64,000 bases of DNA, taken from assembly GCA_032173965.1 (NCBI GenBank), contig CM063295.1, forward strand, positions 744,001 through 808,000. Reading direction: 5' to 3'. Made by a program: the position numbers and the translations under genes. Below the pieces are notes generated by a model, which worked only from the letters and a program-made list of their open reading frames with translations, was not told the origin of the DNA and ran no database searches. Every line of letters begins with the position of its first letter. Position 1 is the stretch's first letter. This document shows positions 1 to 10,966 of the stretch, piece after piece. The stretch comes from Sitta carolinensis. Lineage: Eukaryota; Chordata; Aves; Passeriformes; Sittidae.

Positions 1-107
1 CTGGGCTGATGCCACAGCACGGGCAGCAGGGGAGGGGGGGATTCTGCCCACTCAGGTGACACCCCACCTGCAGAGCTGCCTCCAGCCCTGGGGCCCCAGC
101 ATAGGCC

Positions 108-560
108 AGTAAGTCCAGAGAAGGCCATGGAGATGGTCCAAGGATGGAGCCCCTGTGCTTTAGAGCCAGGCTGGGAGAGCTGGGGGTGCTCACCTGGAGA
201 AGAGAAGGCTCCATGGACACCTCAGAGCCCCTTCGAAGATCCTAAAGGGGCTCCAGGAGAGCTGCAGAGGGACTTGAGACAAGTCTCAAGTCCTTGGCTT
301 CCCACTGGCAGAGGGCAGGCAGAGATGGGATATTGGGAAGGAATTGTTCCATGGGAGGGTGGGCTGGCCCTGGCACAGGGTGCCCAGAGCAGCTGTGGAT
401 GTCCCTGGATCCCTGGAAATGTTCCAGGCCAGGCTGGAAAGGGCTTGGAGCAAATTGGGATGGTGGAAGGTGTCCCTGCCCGTGGCAGGGGCTGGAACTG
501 GATGGGCTTTAAGATCCCTTCCAACACAAACCATCCTGGGATTCTGTGATGATTCCATGA
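108..560 (+). mobile_element. CR1 LINE 3' fragment
   Basis: Typical CR1 3' UTR in sense orientation: the gagaagagaaggctcc block, then gatattgggaaggaattgttcc, the gtggctgcccctggatccct-type block, the ccctgcccgtggcaggg block and a terminal gattctgtgatgattccatga (CR1 octamer repeats). Confidence 0.85.
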
Positions 561-574
561 TCAGGTGGCACTTG

Positions 575-663
575 GGGACATGGTTTAGTGGTGGCCTTAC
601 GGTCCTGTGTTAATGACTGGACTTGATCTTGACAGGCTTTCCAACCTAAATGACTGTGGGATC
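575..663 (+). mobile_element. CR1 LINE 3' fragment, adjacent to the previous one
   Basis: The segment with ggacatggtttagtggtgg, a ggacttgatcttgac block and ccaacctaaatgactgtgggat is the 3' tail of a different CR1 subfamily. It abuts the CR1 ending near 560 and is probably an independent or nested insertion. Confidence 0.7.
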
Positions 664-3600
664 CTACAACCACCACTTCAAATGCTATCACAAAGCTCAC
701 CCACCTGCTGCTCTCCCTGCCCCATCTCAACCCAGCTCAGGAGGCACTGCCTGCAGACCTTGACAGAACATTACAATCTGCTTACTCCGTGCTGCTCACT
801 GCTGTCATTGGCTCTCTCCTGGGGCAGAGCTCAGTGCCTCCCCCTCCCATGGTCCCATCTCACCCCCACCCATCCCAAAGCACATTCTGTTCAGTTAAAC
901 TTGCCAGGCCACCCTCCCGGTTCTCCCTCCCTCAGCAGCTCCTGCACACCCGCGCTCGCTCCATGCAAGAGTCGGGAGAGCTGAACAAGCTCCATCTACA
1001 GAAGGGAAAATTAAGACAATCAACTCTCCCTACAGATCATCTTTAAAGTTGGTTGGTTGGTTTGTTTTGTTTTTTTTCAAATTGTCCTTCTTTATTAGTC
1101 CCAGACAGAAATCTGAAACCCCCTTTAAAAAAAAACAGAGATACATAATGATTTTCAAAGCTGTGTCACATAATTAATGTCACATTTATCTCTTCAGTTG
1201 TAGAGATAAAAAGAAACCATCTATCCATGTCCTCATTATTTTTTATTCTCCTTTTAAAGCCACAGTTAAAATCCATGGGATGGGGTACTCTAAAGGAGGG
1301 GGAAGGTCTGGCTTTTCCTCTACCCCATAACTATGGTGATAGAGAGATTCTCCCTCCTCTCTCCCTGCTCCCTTTTCTCCACTGTTGCTGATCTGAAGGT
1401 AGAGTATCTTTTAAGCAAATCCTGTTTAACTTTTCCTGTCCCTGTCTCCTCTGTCCCACCACCCTAACTTCAACAGGGACATTCCAGCAGCCAGAAGCTC
1501 TTTTCCCATTTTCTTGGGCCATGCTAAGGGCCAGCCTTTCGGGGTCTCCTGTGACACGCAGCCCAAGTGCCACAGCAGTATCACTTTTTAAAAGCCACGG
1601 ATGTTTTCCACCACTAACACAGCTCTGATTCATCTCATGTTGCATTTTGCTCCATTTCGGGGGCTGCTGTCCCATTAAAATGACATTTAACACCACGCCA
1701 CTCCCCCAGGACACCAGGAACACCTCGGAGCAGGACCACCAGCACTTCTCCCCACGGCTCTCATTCCCACCCCACACTCCCCTCAGTGCAGAGTTCCCTC
1801 CTCCAGGACCAGACGAGGACCTGGCGGTCACGGCCTCACAACAAAGTCCCACGAAGTGAGAAGGACCCTTTAAGATCTCCGATAGATGCAAATAATCTGG
1901 TTTTGATCAGCTTATGACAGCTCTGAACATCACAGCTGGAGCTCTCAGGGCTTGCAGTGTGTTTTGTGTCCCACACATCCACACTCAGCTTTCACTGAGC
2001 CCCATGGAATCCCTCTGCCCTCAGCCCCCTTCAAGGACCCCTGTCACTGTGTGTTCCCCAAAGAGGAGGGATTGAATAACAGGAGGATTCAAATGCAGCA
2101 GTCAGTGAATGAGTGGGGAAGAGAAGGGCCTGCTGGACCTTGGGAAGCATAGGAGAGCCAAGGCTTTGTCAAGGACACCTCTCCAAAGAGACCCCTCCTC
2201 TCCTGCCCCATCTGCAAGCATCCAAGCTGGCTGTGCTGGTACTGGGGAAGTTTCTCCACTCCCAGAATAGCTCAGAAAGCTGAATGGTATTTGGAAAACT
2301 CCAGGAACAGAGTACCACATCTTCAGACCCCTGTATCCCACTCAGGCCAGCACAAACCACATGGCTCCTCCACACACTGCTGGCACTGGCAGCTGGGCAC
2401 AGGACATGGCCCTGCTGCCACCAATGGCACTGGCAAAGGGAAAAACATCTCAGGCCCTTCTCCCCACTGCCAGGACTCTGCAAGGCCACATCCCTGGCAT
2501 GTGCTTAGAAGAAACACATCAAAAAGAGCAACCTGCCCCACTCCTAGTGCTCCAAGGAAACATTTTTGGTGGCAGACACCCACAGCCTCAGATGGCAGCT
2601 CTGGCACGCCAGGCTGCAGCTGCTGCATTCATGCCAGCTGCACCCAGCAGCTCAGAGCCTTCTATCCCATGCCTTTAGCTGAACCAGGGTCAAGCAGCTC
2701 CCACACACACACACAGGCACAGGAGAGGACAGGTCATTGTCCCCTGGCCCAAAGCAGCTCGAGAAACACTCTTCTGCTGAGCCAAACCCATCAGCACAAC
2801 CCATGGATAGCAGAAACAGCATTTCTCCCTTCACCATGGCAGAAAAGTAGAGCCAGTAAAGGAAAACAAGGCTGGAGCATGCTCTGTGCCAGAAGCAGCC
2901 TGGGGGATGCAGGCCAGCACCCACCTTTGGCACTGCCAGCCAAAATCCAGCTCATATTCACACTTGCTGTGGGGTGAAGATGCTCACCTCTGAAACAGGG
3001 TCCTGGGGCAGCTCAGGAAGGAGCAGAGTGAAAACCAGGGAGAGCTTTGCTGTGTTGAGGCACCTGAGCACTGCCAGGCCCTGCAGCTCTAGCAAAGCAA
3101 ATGCATCTGTGTCAACACTTCCAAAGGGATGCTTTTGCTCCATAACCACTTAAGCACACTTGTGGTCATCTAACCCTCTCTTGCTTCCAATCTCCCTTGA
3201 GACTGGGATTCTCTTGAGAAAGGGGAAGAAAAAGCAGGGCTGTCAAAGTGCCTCTTTACTTGTTCCCACTGAGTACATGGAGTCTTGAAATCAAGCAGTT
3301 GCTCTGGGTAAGGGATCTTCAACACCCCTGTGAGCACACAGGTACAGAGCTCCCAGCACACCTGAGCATCTGTTCTGCCCTGAAACACACACAGTTAGCC
3401 AGGGAAAAGCATTTAATGGAGGAATGCCAGTCCACACAGTCACTGATGAACAAATTACAAACTGAAATTGTGGCTCATCCACAAGATTCCTTCTAACCAA
3501 GGGCAGGAGAAAAGCACCACTGATGGGAAGTGTCCCTGTGCCTCCAGAGTGAGCTGCATGTGCTCTGAGCATCCTGTGTGGGACGTGCAGGGAGAGGCGA

Positions 3601-3825
3601 GAGTGCTCCCCAGCAGAGACACACAAGAGGCAAATGGGAACAAAGGACTCTGCAGGGAGGCTGGAGCTGAGAGAGGGCCCAGCTGTGTCCCTGTGCCAGC
3701 AGAGGGGCTGGCTACTGTGACAGTTCCACTCACGGAGCAGGGACTGAACCAGCTGGGAGGGAATGGGGCACTTTTGAGTTGCCAGCTCCCAACATCTGAG
3801 ATAAAATCATGGAATGGTTTGGCAG
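664..3825. other. Non-coding stretch, no gene recognised
   Basis: Unique sequence with a T-rich patch (1062-1080), an A/T-rich patch around 1130-1260 and a short CA run (about 2702-2715). Open frames occur on both strands at 2284-2977 but show no family resemblance and no splice-flanked structure. Confidence 0.5.
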
Positions 3826-3985
3826 CTGTGGCTGCCTCTGGATCCCTGGCAGTGCCCAAGGCCAGATTAGACACTGGGGCTTGGAGGAACCTGGGACAGT
3901 GGAAGGTGTCCCTGCCCATGGCAGGGGGTGAAACGAGATGGTCTCTAAGGTCCTTTCCAAACCAAACCATTCCATGATTCCATGA
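3826..3985 (+). mobile_element. CR1 LINE 3' fragment
   Basis: Starts in the gctgtggctgcctctggatcc block and ends with ccattccatgattccatgag, the octamer tail. 5'-truncated, as CR1 copies usually are. Confidence 0.82.
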
Positions 3986-5603
3986 GCTCTTCAAGTCCAG
4001 CTGTGTCAAAACCAAAGCAGGTCACCCTCTGGGTACCGTGAGCTGTGTCACTCCCTGGTAACAGCCCTGGTAACAGTTGGGAGCAGAGCTGCCCCTGTCC
4101 CCTGGGCTGCCCCCAGACCTGGCCCTGCTCTGAGTCATGGCCACATCCCTTGTGAGGTGCAGTGGGAGCAGGAACAGCTCCCAGCTGGCTCCTTCCCAGC
4201 AAAGCAGGACACCAGAAGTCCCTTCTCCCTTTTAGGCTCTGAGTCATGGTGTCACCAGAGGCAGGGCCACCACTGGAGTCGCCCCCACCATGGATAAACC
4301 TTCCATCCACCCCAGGGAGAGGAGGGAGGCTCAATACCTGCTGCGGGCTCTGGAGGAATCCACCTGCTCCACCATCACATCCTCCCTTCAAAGACCCCTG
4401 CCCAGACAAGCCACTTCACCCTGGTGTTGTCAGTGAGGTTATTTACACACCAGGGTTTGCAGACACACCAGAGCCCGTGTGAAGGGACATCCCGCAGCAG
4501 CAACCCCTTCCTCTGTTTGTTTATTTATGGGAAACTATTTCTGCATAGTAACACAGCCCTGGAGACACAACCACCCCAGTCAGACACTGCTGGCTCACAG
4601 GAGCAGCCACAGACAGAGCTCCTATGGGAGGATGTTTAACTAAACCCACTCTGGACTCACACAGGGAGCCACCCCCTGGCAGCACAGGCTGCTGAGTAAA
4701 CTTGGATCGTGAGCACCTGGAGACTTTGAGTCTGGACTCTCTCTGCATGTGGTCTCAGGCAAGGTACTGAGCTCATGTTCCCCCACAAAGAATGACAACA
4801 TCTGGGCAGCTCATGGTGGGGACAGAGGCTCCAGGCTGGTCTTTGCCACAGCTATGCCTTGAAAAGACCCCCTGAAGAAATCCTTTCTTCATCCTGCCCC
4901 TGCTTGTGCAACTGTAACAGGGCACGCACTACCCACCAGGAAAGATTACTTGCTTTGGTAAAACCCCAAAAACCAGGTCAGACCACAGCACCTCTACCTT
5001 TCCTTGCTGTGGTGGCACCTACAGGTCCATTTTCTCCACACAGAGCCAGGAAGAGTGGATGATGGCAGGAGATGCAGCCAAAACATGAAAAGCAGGAGCA
5101 CTGGGGAAGAGAGACCCAGGAAGAAATTTCCCAGACACCACTTTGTGCAGGAACAGATTTTATGTTTCTGCTCATGAAAAATTGCATCCCTTCTGCTTTT
5201 ATAAGAGGAAACACAGGCTCCTGATCCCAACAGGAGATTTGGGAAGGCTCTAGAGTCGGGCAGTTTGTTTCTTAGAGTCAAAAGCTAAAATTTGGTGGGA
5301 CAGCAGCCTGTGTGTCCAGGAAGTCTGTGTGCTTCTCCAAGAAATATGTACTGAAGCCATCAAGATCTGTGCTGCTGTATTCTCCTCAAAGGAGCGTCCA
5401 GCTTCAAAAAATCACTTCCAAATCCCTGACCTGCTTACATGTACAGAGGCAGGATGCTAACCTGTGAGCCCAGGAGGCACACGAGCCCACAGCTGTGCTG
5501 CTGAGCCCTCTGGGTCACACAGGACAGGGTCTTGCATCCTCAGTAAGCCCAATCCTTTGCAGAGATGCTCTTCCATCACCAGGGAAGCTTTGTCAGTGTA
5601 AGT
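3986..5603. other. Non-coding stretch, no gene recognised
   Basis: Nothing beyond a local direct repeat, ccctggtaacag, twice near 4055-4080. Confidence 0.5.
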
Positions 5604-5706
5604 CTTTAGAGCAACCTGGGCTAGTGGAAGTGTCCCTGCCCCTGGGCAGGATGTGGAACAGGACGGGCTTTAAGGTCCCTTCCAACACCAATCATCCTGG
5701 GATTGT
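5604..5706 (+). mobile_element. CR1 LINE 3' fragment (short)
   Basis: About 100 bases of the final CR1 block (gtggaagtgtccctgcccctgg, then ggctttaaggtcccttccaac), ending cctgggattgt. Confidence 0.78.
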
Positions 5707-7565
5707 ACCCCCAACACAGGCATCTTCCTCCCAGCACAGGGATCAGCCCAGCACTCCAAAAGGGGCTGGCAGAGGCGGGGTGCTCATTGGAGGTCTGAAG
5801 GACATGAAAAGAGAGAACAAGAAGAAAGAAAGAAGGACCACCTGCTGCACAGACTGGGTTAGGGGGCTAAACCCTTCCTTTCTTCCAGTGCAGGAAAGAG
5901 TAAACAGGAAAGGCCACAGGAAAGCTGGGAATTGGGAACATGATCAGAAGGCTCAGTCTGATCATGTCTTCTCAGTCAGAGAAGGTTGGTCTCAGCACAA
6001 GTGGAGTGAAGACAGCAAGGGAAGAAACAGGCACAGAAAGAGTCCAAAGCCAAGGCAAAGGCTTCCACCAGCCAGCTGGGGCTTCCAGAACTTCTTCCCC
6101 TGCTGCAGCACAAGCGATTTTGGAAACCCTGCCCCACCAATGCTGGTCCCAGAGCTGAAGCTGCAGCCTCAGCACCCACAGCCCCTGCTGGGACCCCCAC
6201 AGGCCCTTCCACTTGCTCTCCTTCCCCAGTCCCACCACTACAAAGCTCCTCTGCTCCACTCCAGAGGAAGGCACATCCTCCATCCCTGGGCTCTGGTCTC
6301 CATCTACATTAACTCTGGGAAGTATCCCAGTCTCCATTTTTCCTCCCATTTCCACCCAATACATCTTGGCACAGCCAAGGAAAGAAAGCCAAGACAGGAA
6401 AACAAACCCCACAAATTCTGCTCCTTAAGATTCCTGGACTGTCGCTGTAGAGCGGCAAAGAAATGACACGGAGAGTTGTCAGAAGGCTAAATAAGAACTA
6501 CTTCATTGGAAGCAAACTGTACTTTATAGTGTACATTGCTGTCTAGACATTAATTGGCAGAGAAAGACACTGCCCTTTTGGTAAACAACTCAGCAACAAC
6601 AGCATGTTCCCCACACACTGCATGGTCTTCAAAAACACCAGGTGCTAGGTTGCTTACATTCTTTCCCTTGCATTTCCAGGAGCAGCCTGGGAAGATCAAA
6701 CTGCTTCTTGCTGATCACTGTCTGCATCTACACTGCACTAGAAATCTTAACATTCTAAAGGCAAAAGGAAGAGGACAGCTCATCCTGCTGCCACCAGCAA
6801 AGGCCCTGGTGCAGCTTGGGGACAGCAAGAGCCATCCCCAGGAGCACATGGGGCCACCCAAGCCCAACAGGTGGGTCAGCACTGACACCTGCACCAGGTC
6901 ACATATTATTGCACTGGGAAGAGTGGAGGGTTTAGACTGAGATATATACTGAAAGGTGAATTTTGAGTCTAATTAATCAATTTGTAATAAAGATGCTGCT
7001 AAGGTGTGCAGATCATCACACTGCAGGCGAATACTGAAAAGCAGTTTGTCAGGAATTCTGCATCCTGAATTAAATTAGGTCATTTTAACAAATGCAGTCA
7101 GCGCTGAATCAGGGACCCTTAGCAGCCCACTGAAAAATCAGCATCCTGGTGCTCAGCCACCACAGCAACCCCCACGGCAGGCAGCTCCCAAGCAGCATGG
7201 GTCCATCCAGAGCCAATAAAACACATCCTGCTCACCCAGCTGAACACATAGCAATAAAGATTCCTGCACAGCTCCCAGTGCTTGGGTTGGACCACTCACA
7301 GCAGCCATGCAGTATTGCAAGATGAGATCCAGGGGGTGGTCTTCTCCCACAGCCCATCCCAGTGATGCTGACACTGCTGATCCCGGCCTGTCCCACTTGG
7401 CTGCTCATCCCCCAGGGCTCAGAGCTCTGACAGGCCAGTCTCTCCAGAGAGTCATCCTCTGTGGAGGAAGACAAAGGCCTGAGCTGAGTCTCCCCACAGG
7501 GACAGGCTGTTCTGCCTTGGTGCTGCTCACCATCGCCTTCACTCCCAGAGCAAAGGGCAAAGCCA
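5707..7565. other. Non-coding stretch with a chance long open frame
   Basis: A 323-codon plus-strand frame (5495-6466) begins in unique sequence, crosses the CR1 at 5604-5706 and runs on. Its translation is low in hydrophobic periodicity and unrelated to known domains, so it is not called. An A/T-rich tract occurs at 6940-7080. Confidence 0.5.
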
Positions 7566-7692
7566 AAAATCACAGAACCCCAGACTGGTTTGTACTGAAA
7601 GGGACCTTAAAGCTCATCTCATTCCAAACCCCTACCATAAGGAGGGACACCTTCCACAGACCACACTGCTCCAAGGCCCATCCAACCTGATT
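7566..7692 (-). mobile_element. CR1 LINE 3' fragment
   Basis: The CR1 3' end in reverse orientation: aatcacagaacccc, then gggaccttaaagctcatctc, then the ctgctccaaggcccatccaac block. Truncated. Confidence 0.8.
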
Positions 7693-8667
7693 CCCACTGG
7701 CATGAGATGGGAAGGGACTGGGATACTCGGCTCTTTGCATCCTTCCACGTTTGCACACCTGGGGGCAGTTTTTGCCTTGCCCTTCCTGATGCCATCTCCA
7801 GGTGCTCCCCCATTGTTGCTCTCTTCTGCAGGTTTCCCCCAATTGTGACGAAATTCCACCTTTCCCAGTACCATCAAAATAAAGAACTGATGGTAGAGCT
7901 CACAAGTGTGGACACTACTATTCTTCATATTACTTGGAAAGTAGGAATTTTCTTTAATTTGATCAACTCTGAGTTCCCTATTTCTCCATCTGAAAAATGG
8001 GGCAGAGCTGACATGTCTCTGTTAAACTGTCCCAAAGCAGCCAGAGAAAATGCCCTGAGCTGCTGCTGCCCAAAGCCCCACTGGTGACTCACATTCTCAC
8101 ATGCAATAACACTCCCTGCATGGAGCCACCAGCTGGCTCTGCTCCGTGAGACCAGGCTGGTGGAGCTGGTGACACAGCTCACTGTGTTTTTCTTGGAGGG
8201 AGAGCAGTGGGATATATGGATGTTACTGAATAAAAACTCATTGCTACACATGAACAACGAGCCAGTCATCCAAAGGCAAAATATTTCCCCAAAAAAAAAG
8301 CAGATAACTCTTTAGACACTTTTCACTGTACGGCTCTTTGAAGCCCATGGAAATGGGCTGGGCCTCAGCCTCCCCTGCACATCAGGCCAACACAGGATCC
8401 TTGTGCAGCACAGCTCGGATGACAAAATCCTTCCAAGCACCAGGAGATATCATCAACACTGAAAAGTAATGAACGCCTTCAAAATCCCACTGGAAAAGGC
8501 AGGCGCTTTTGCTGCCAAGCCCACCAAGAAGGGATGAAAGGGGAGCCCTGATGGCTGTAATTTGCACCAGGCTGGATAAATGGAGGGCTGGGTGTTACCA
8601 GTTCTCATCCCAGATACTCTGCATGGATGGGGCCGACCTTGGAGCCACACCTGCTGATCACATGCAA

Positions 8668-8935
8668 AGCACAGAATCCCAAAATGGTTTGGTTTGGGAA
8701 AGACACCAAAACTCAACTCACTCCAACCCTCTGCCATAGGCAGGGACACCTCCCACTGTCCCAGGCTGCTCCCAGCCCCATCCAGCCTGGCCTTGGACAC
8801 TTCCAGGGATCCAGGGGCAGCCACAGCTGCTCTGGGCACCCTGGGCCAGGGCCTGCACACCCTCACAACCAAGAACTTCTTCCCAGTATCTCATCTAAAT
8901 CTCTCCTCTTTTAGTTTAAAACTGTTCCATTTACA
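8668..8935 (-). mobile_element. CR1 LINE 3' fragment
   Basis: Reverse-orientation CR1: cagaatcccaaaatggttt, the tgccataggcagggacacc block, the gccttggacacttccaggg block, then the section including tctaaatctctcctctttta. Confidence 0.85.
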
Positions 8936-9810
8936 GAGGTGGTAACAGAGAATTCCTGGTGCTGGATGAGCCAGACCCAGGCAGAGCCAAGCTCTGTGGT
9001 CCCCAAGCCATGCAGGTCCCTGCTGTGCCAACCACCCCAGCCTGAGCAGGAACACCCTGTGCTGGCCCTGAGGCCAGTGCAGCAAAGCTCTGCTCCCACC
9101 ACAGGACCCTGACTGGACTCTGAACCATGGGGAGGGACAACACCAAGAAATTCTCCCATCCAGGCACCTGGAGCCAAGCACTGACACCACTAAGAAGAAA
9201 AAATAAATAAAAATAAAACACAGTGTGTTCTCTGACTGCCCACTGGTTCACTCCTGCCATTCCCGGGCCCCGGCTGCGCAATCCGTCTCCCAGCTTGGCG
9301 CCTGGGCTTCCCTCAGAAATGCAAGTCTTTTCCCCAGGAATTCATGGCAGGAGAAATCAAGAAGAGAAAAGGGAGGGGTGGAAAAATAAAAAACATTTTT
9401 TTGTATTTTATCCAAAGTGTTTTGCAGGTCTACTTCCCCTTGGCTCACTCACTCTGCTGGGTCTACCAGCATATTTTGGGTAATGAAATGCACATTTGCT
9501 GGTCAGCCCTAATAGACCCAGAGGGACTGGGTTTCACGTGTGTTTGTTTTAAACTTAAGGGTGTTGTAAAGTTTTTCCAAGAGCCCAGGGCTGGGATGAT
9601 AAGCCATGGCAGGCAGTGCCTAGTTAGTGGGTGGTTGTGGTGTTAATATTTATCCCATAACTGAAGGAAGACGTGACAACATGAGCAAAGCAAACCACCA
9701 TCACCACCACACTTAGTCTCAGGGCACACACTGAACCTCTGCAGGGACCACCACATAGGAGGCATTCCATACAATCCCTGTGTATTGCCAGAGAAAGGAC
9801 AAACTTCTGT

Positions 9811-9832
9811 AAAAAAAAAAAAAAAAAAAAAA
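9811..9832. repeat. Poly(A) run, 22 bases
   Basis: An uninterrupted A22 tract followed by A-rich sequence to about 9850. No retrotransposed cDNA is recognisable upstream of it, so it is called only as a homopolymer. Confidence 0.85.
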
Positions 9833-9932
9833 GGCAAAAAAAGAAAAGCAGAGTTTAAAGTGAGAATCAAGCCTTCTAGTCCAGAGCCTTTCCAGCCAGA
9901 TCCTTCAGTGCCTACGTGTGGGACCTGTTGAA

Positions 9933-10420
9933 CGAGTCCAGAGAAGCCCATTGAGATGCCCCAAGGGTTGGAGCCCCTCTGCTCTGGAGCTCTGGCTCTG
10001 GAGCCAGGCTGGGAGAGCTGGGTGTGTTCATCTGGAGAAGAGAAGGCTCCAGGGAGACCTCAGAGCCCCTTCCAGGGCCTAAAAGGGGATTACAGAAAGG
10101 AGGGAAAGAGACTTTCCATGCAAGTAGACAGTGACAAGACCAGGGGGGAAAGGTTTCCCCCTGTCATAGGGGGTGACACAGCTCTGGACAGGGAGAGATG
10201 GGATATTGGGCAGGAATTGTTCCCTGGCAGGGTGGGCAGGCCCTGGCACAGGGTGCCCAGAGCAGCTGTGGCTGCCCCTGGATCCCTGGCAGTGCCAGGC
10301 CAGGTGGACACTGGGGCTTCGAGCAGCCTGGGATAGTAGGACGTGTCCCTACCCATAGAAGGGGGTGGAATGGGATGAGCTTTAAGGTCCCTTCCAATAC
10401 AATCCATTCTATAATTCTGT
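9933..10420 (+). mobile_element. CR1 LINE 3' fragment (about 490 bp)
   Basis: A longer sense CR1 piece from gtccagagaagcccattgag through the gagaagagaaggctcc, gatattgggcaggaattg and ctggcagtgccaggcc blocks to the tail attctataattctgt. Confidence 0.85.
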
Positions 10421-10668
10421 CTCCCTTGGCCAATGCTCAGGTCCCAGCTGCACACTGGACCATTCCTGGGGAGCCCATCCTGCCTCAGCCCTGCCAGGCT
10501 CAGAGGATGTTGCTCCATCCTTCACTGTCAAACTCCCCGTGGGCAAGCTCTGCTCCCACCTCCAGGCAGTCTGTAGATCACGAGTGGAGCTCACCTGCCA
10601 AAGCTACAGGGGAAACCTCATGGAAATCGAGTTTGTGCTTAGAAAACTAAAGATACCTTTAGTCTGTG

Positions 10669-10674
10669 CAAAGC
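10669..10674. repeat. Target-site duplication, left (CAAAGC)
   Basis: This 6-bp direct repeat abuts the 5' end of the LTR at 10675. Its partner is at 10961-10966. Confidence 0.85.
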
Positions 10675-10960
10675 TGTTGTCCCTGAAAATCAGCCTTCTG
10701 ATTTGTTTTAGTATAGTAGACTCAGTTCTCATGAATTGTAAGATAAACAAGAATCATGTTTGCATTCCTTTGTGAAAAGATATCACCTGATGGACTTCTC
10801 AAGTGACCAGTGAAGATGGAGAAGTGCTAACTTCTCTGTCCAATCTCTGATCACTGTCCAGAAACTTATAGATAAAAGGTCAACAATAAACGAGAAAATC
10901 CTTTTCTTCTTCTCTGCCTGAACACCTGTTGTGTGTGTTGCTGTGTGTTCCACAGTAACA
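10675..10960 (+). mobile_element. Solo LTR, ERVK-like family A, copy 1 (286 bp)
   Basis: The LTR begins TGTTGTCC and ends AGTAACA, so its termini are imperfect inverted repeats of the TG...CA type. It is flanked by a perfect 6-bp target duplication, CAAAGC at 10669-10674 and again at 10961-10966. A 6-bp duplication is typical of ERVK/class II (alpha- and beta-retrovirus-like) integrations. Inside are a TATA-like tatagataaaagg stretch and an AATAAA signal followed by a T/C-rich and GT-rich tail. No internal retroviral sequence adjoins it, so it is a recombined solo LTR. It is very similar over its whole length to 36063-36357. Confidence 0.85.
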
Positions 10961-10966
10961 CAAAGC
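10961..10966. repeat. Target-site duplication, right (CAAAGC)
   Basis: This 6-bp direct repeat abuts the 3' end of the LTR at 10960 and is identical to 10669-10674. Confidence 0.85.

Noticed and set aside
5495..6466. Plus-strand open frame of 323 codons
   Set aside because: It runs through a CR1 fragment and unique DNA, has no family resemblance, no splice-supported structure and no promoter-like CpG context.
9811..9850. Poly(A) tract as the tail of a processed pseudogene
   Set aside because: Upstream sequence shows no coding similarity and there are no flanking target duplications. Treated as a homopolymer.
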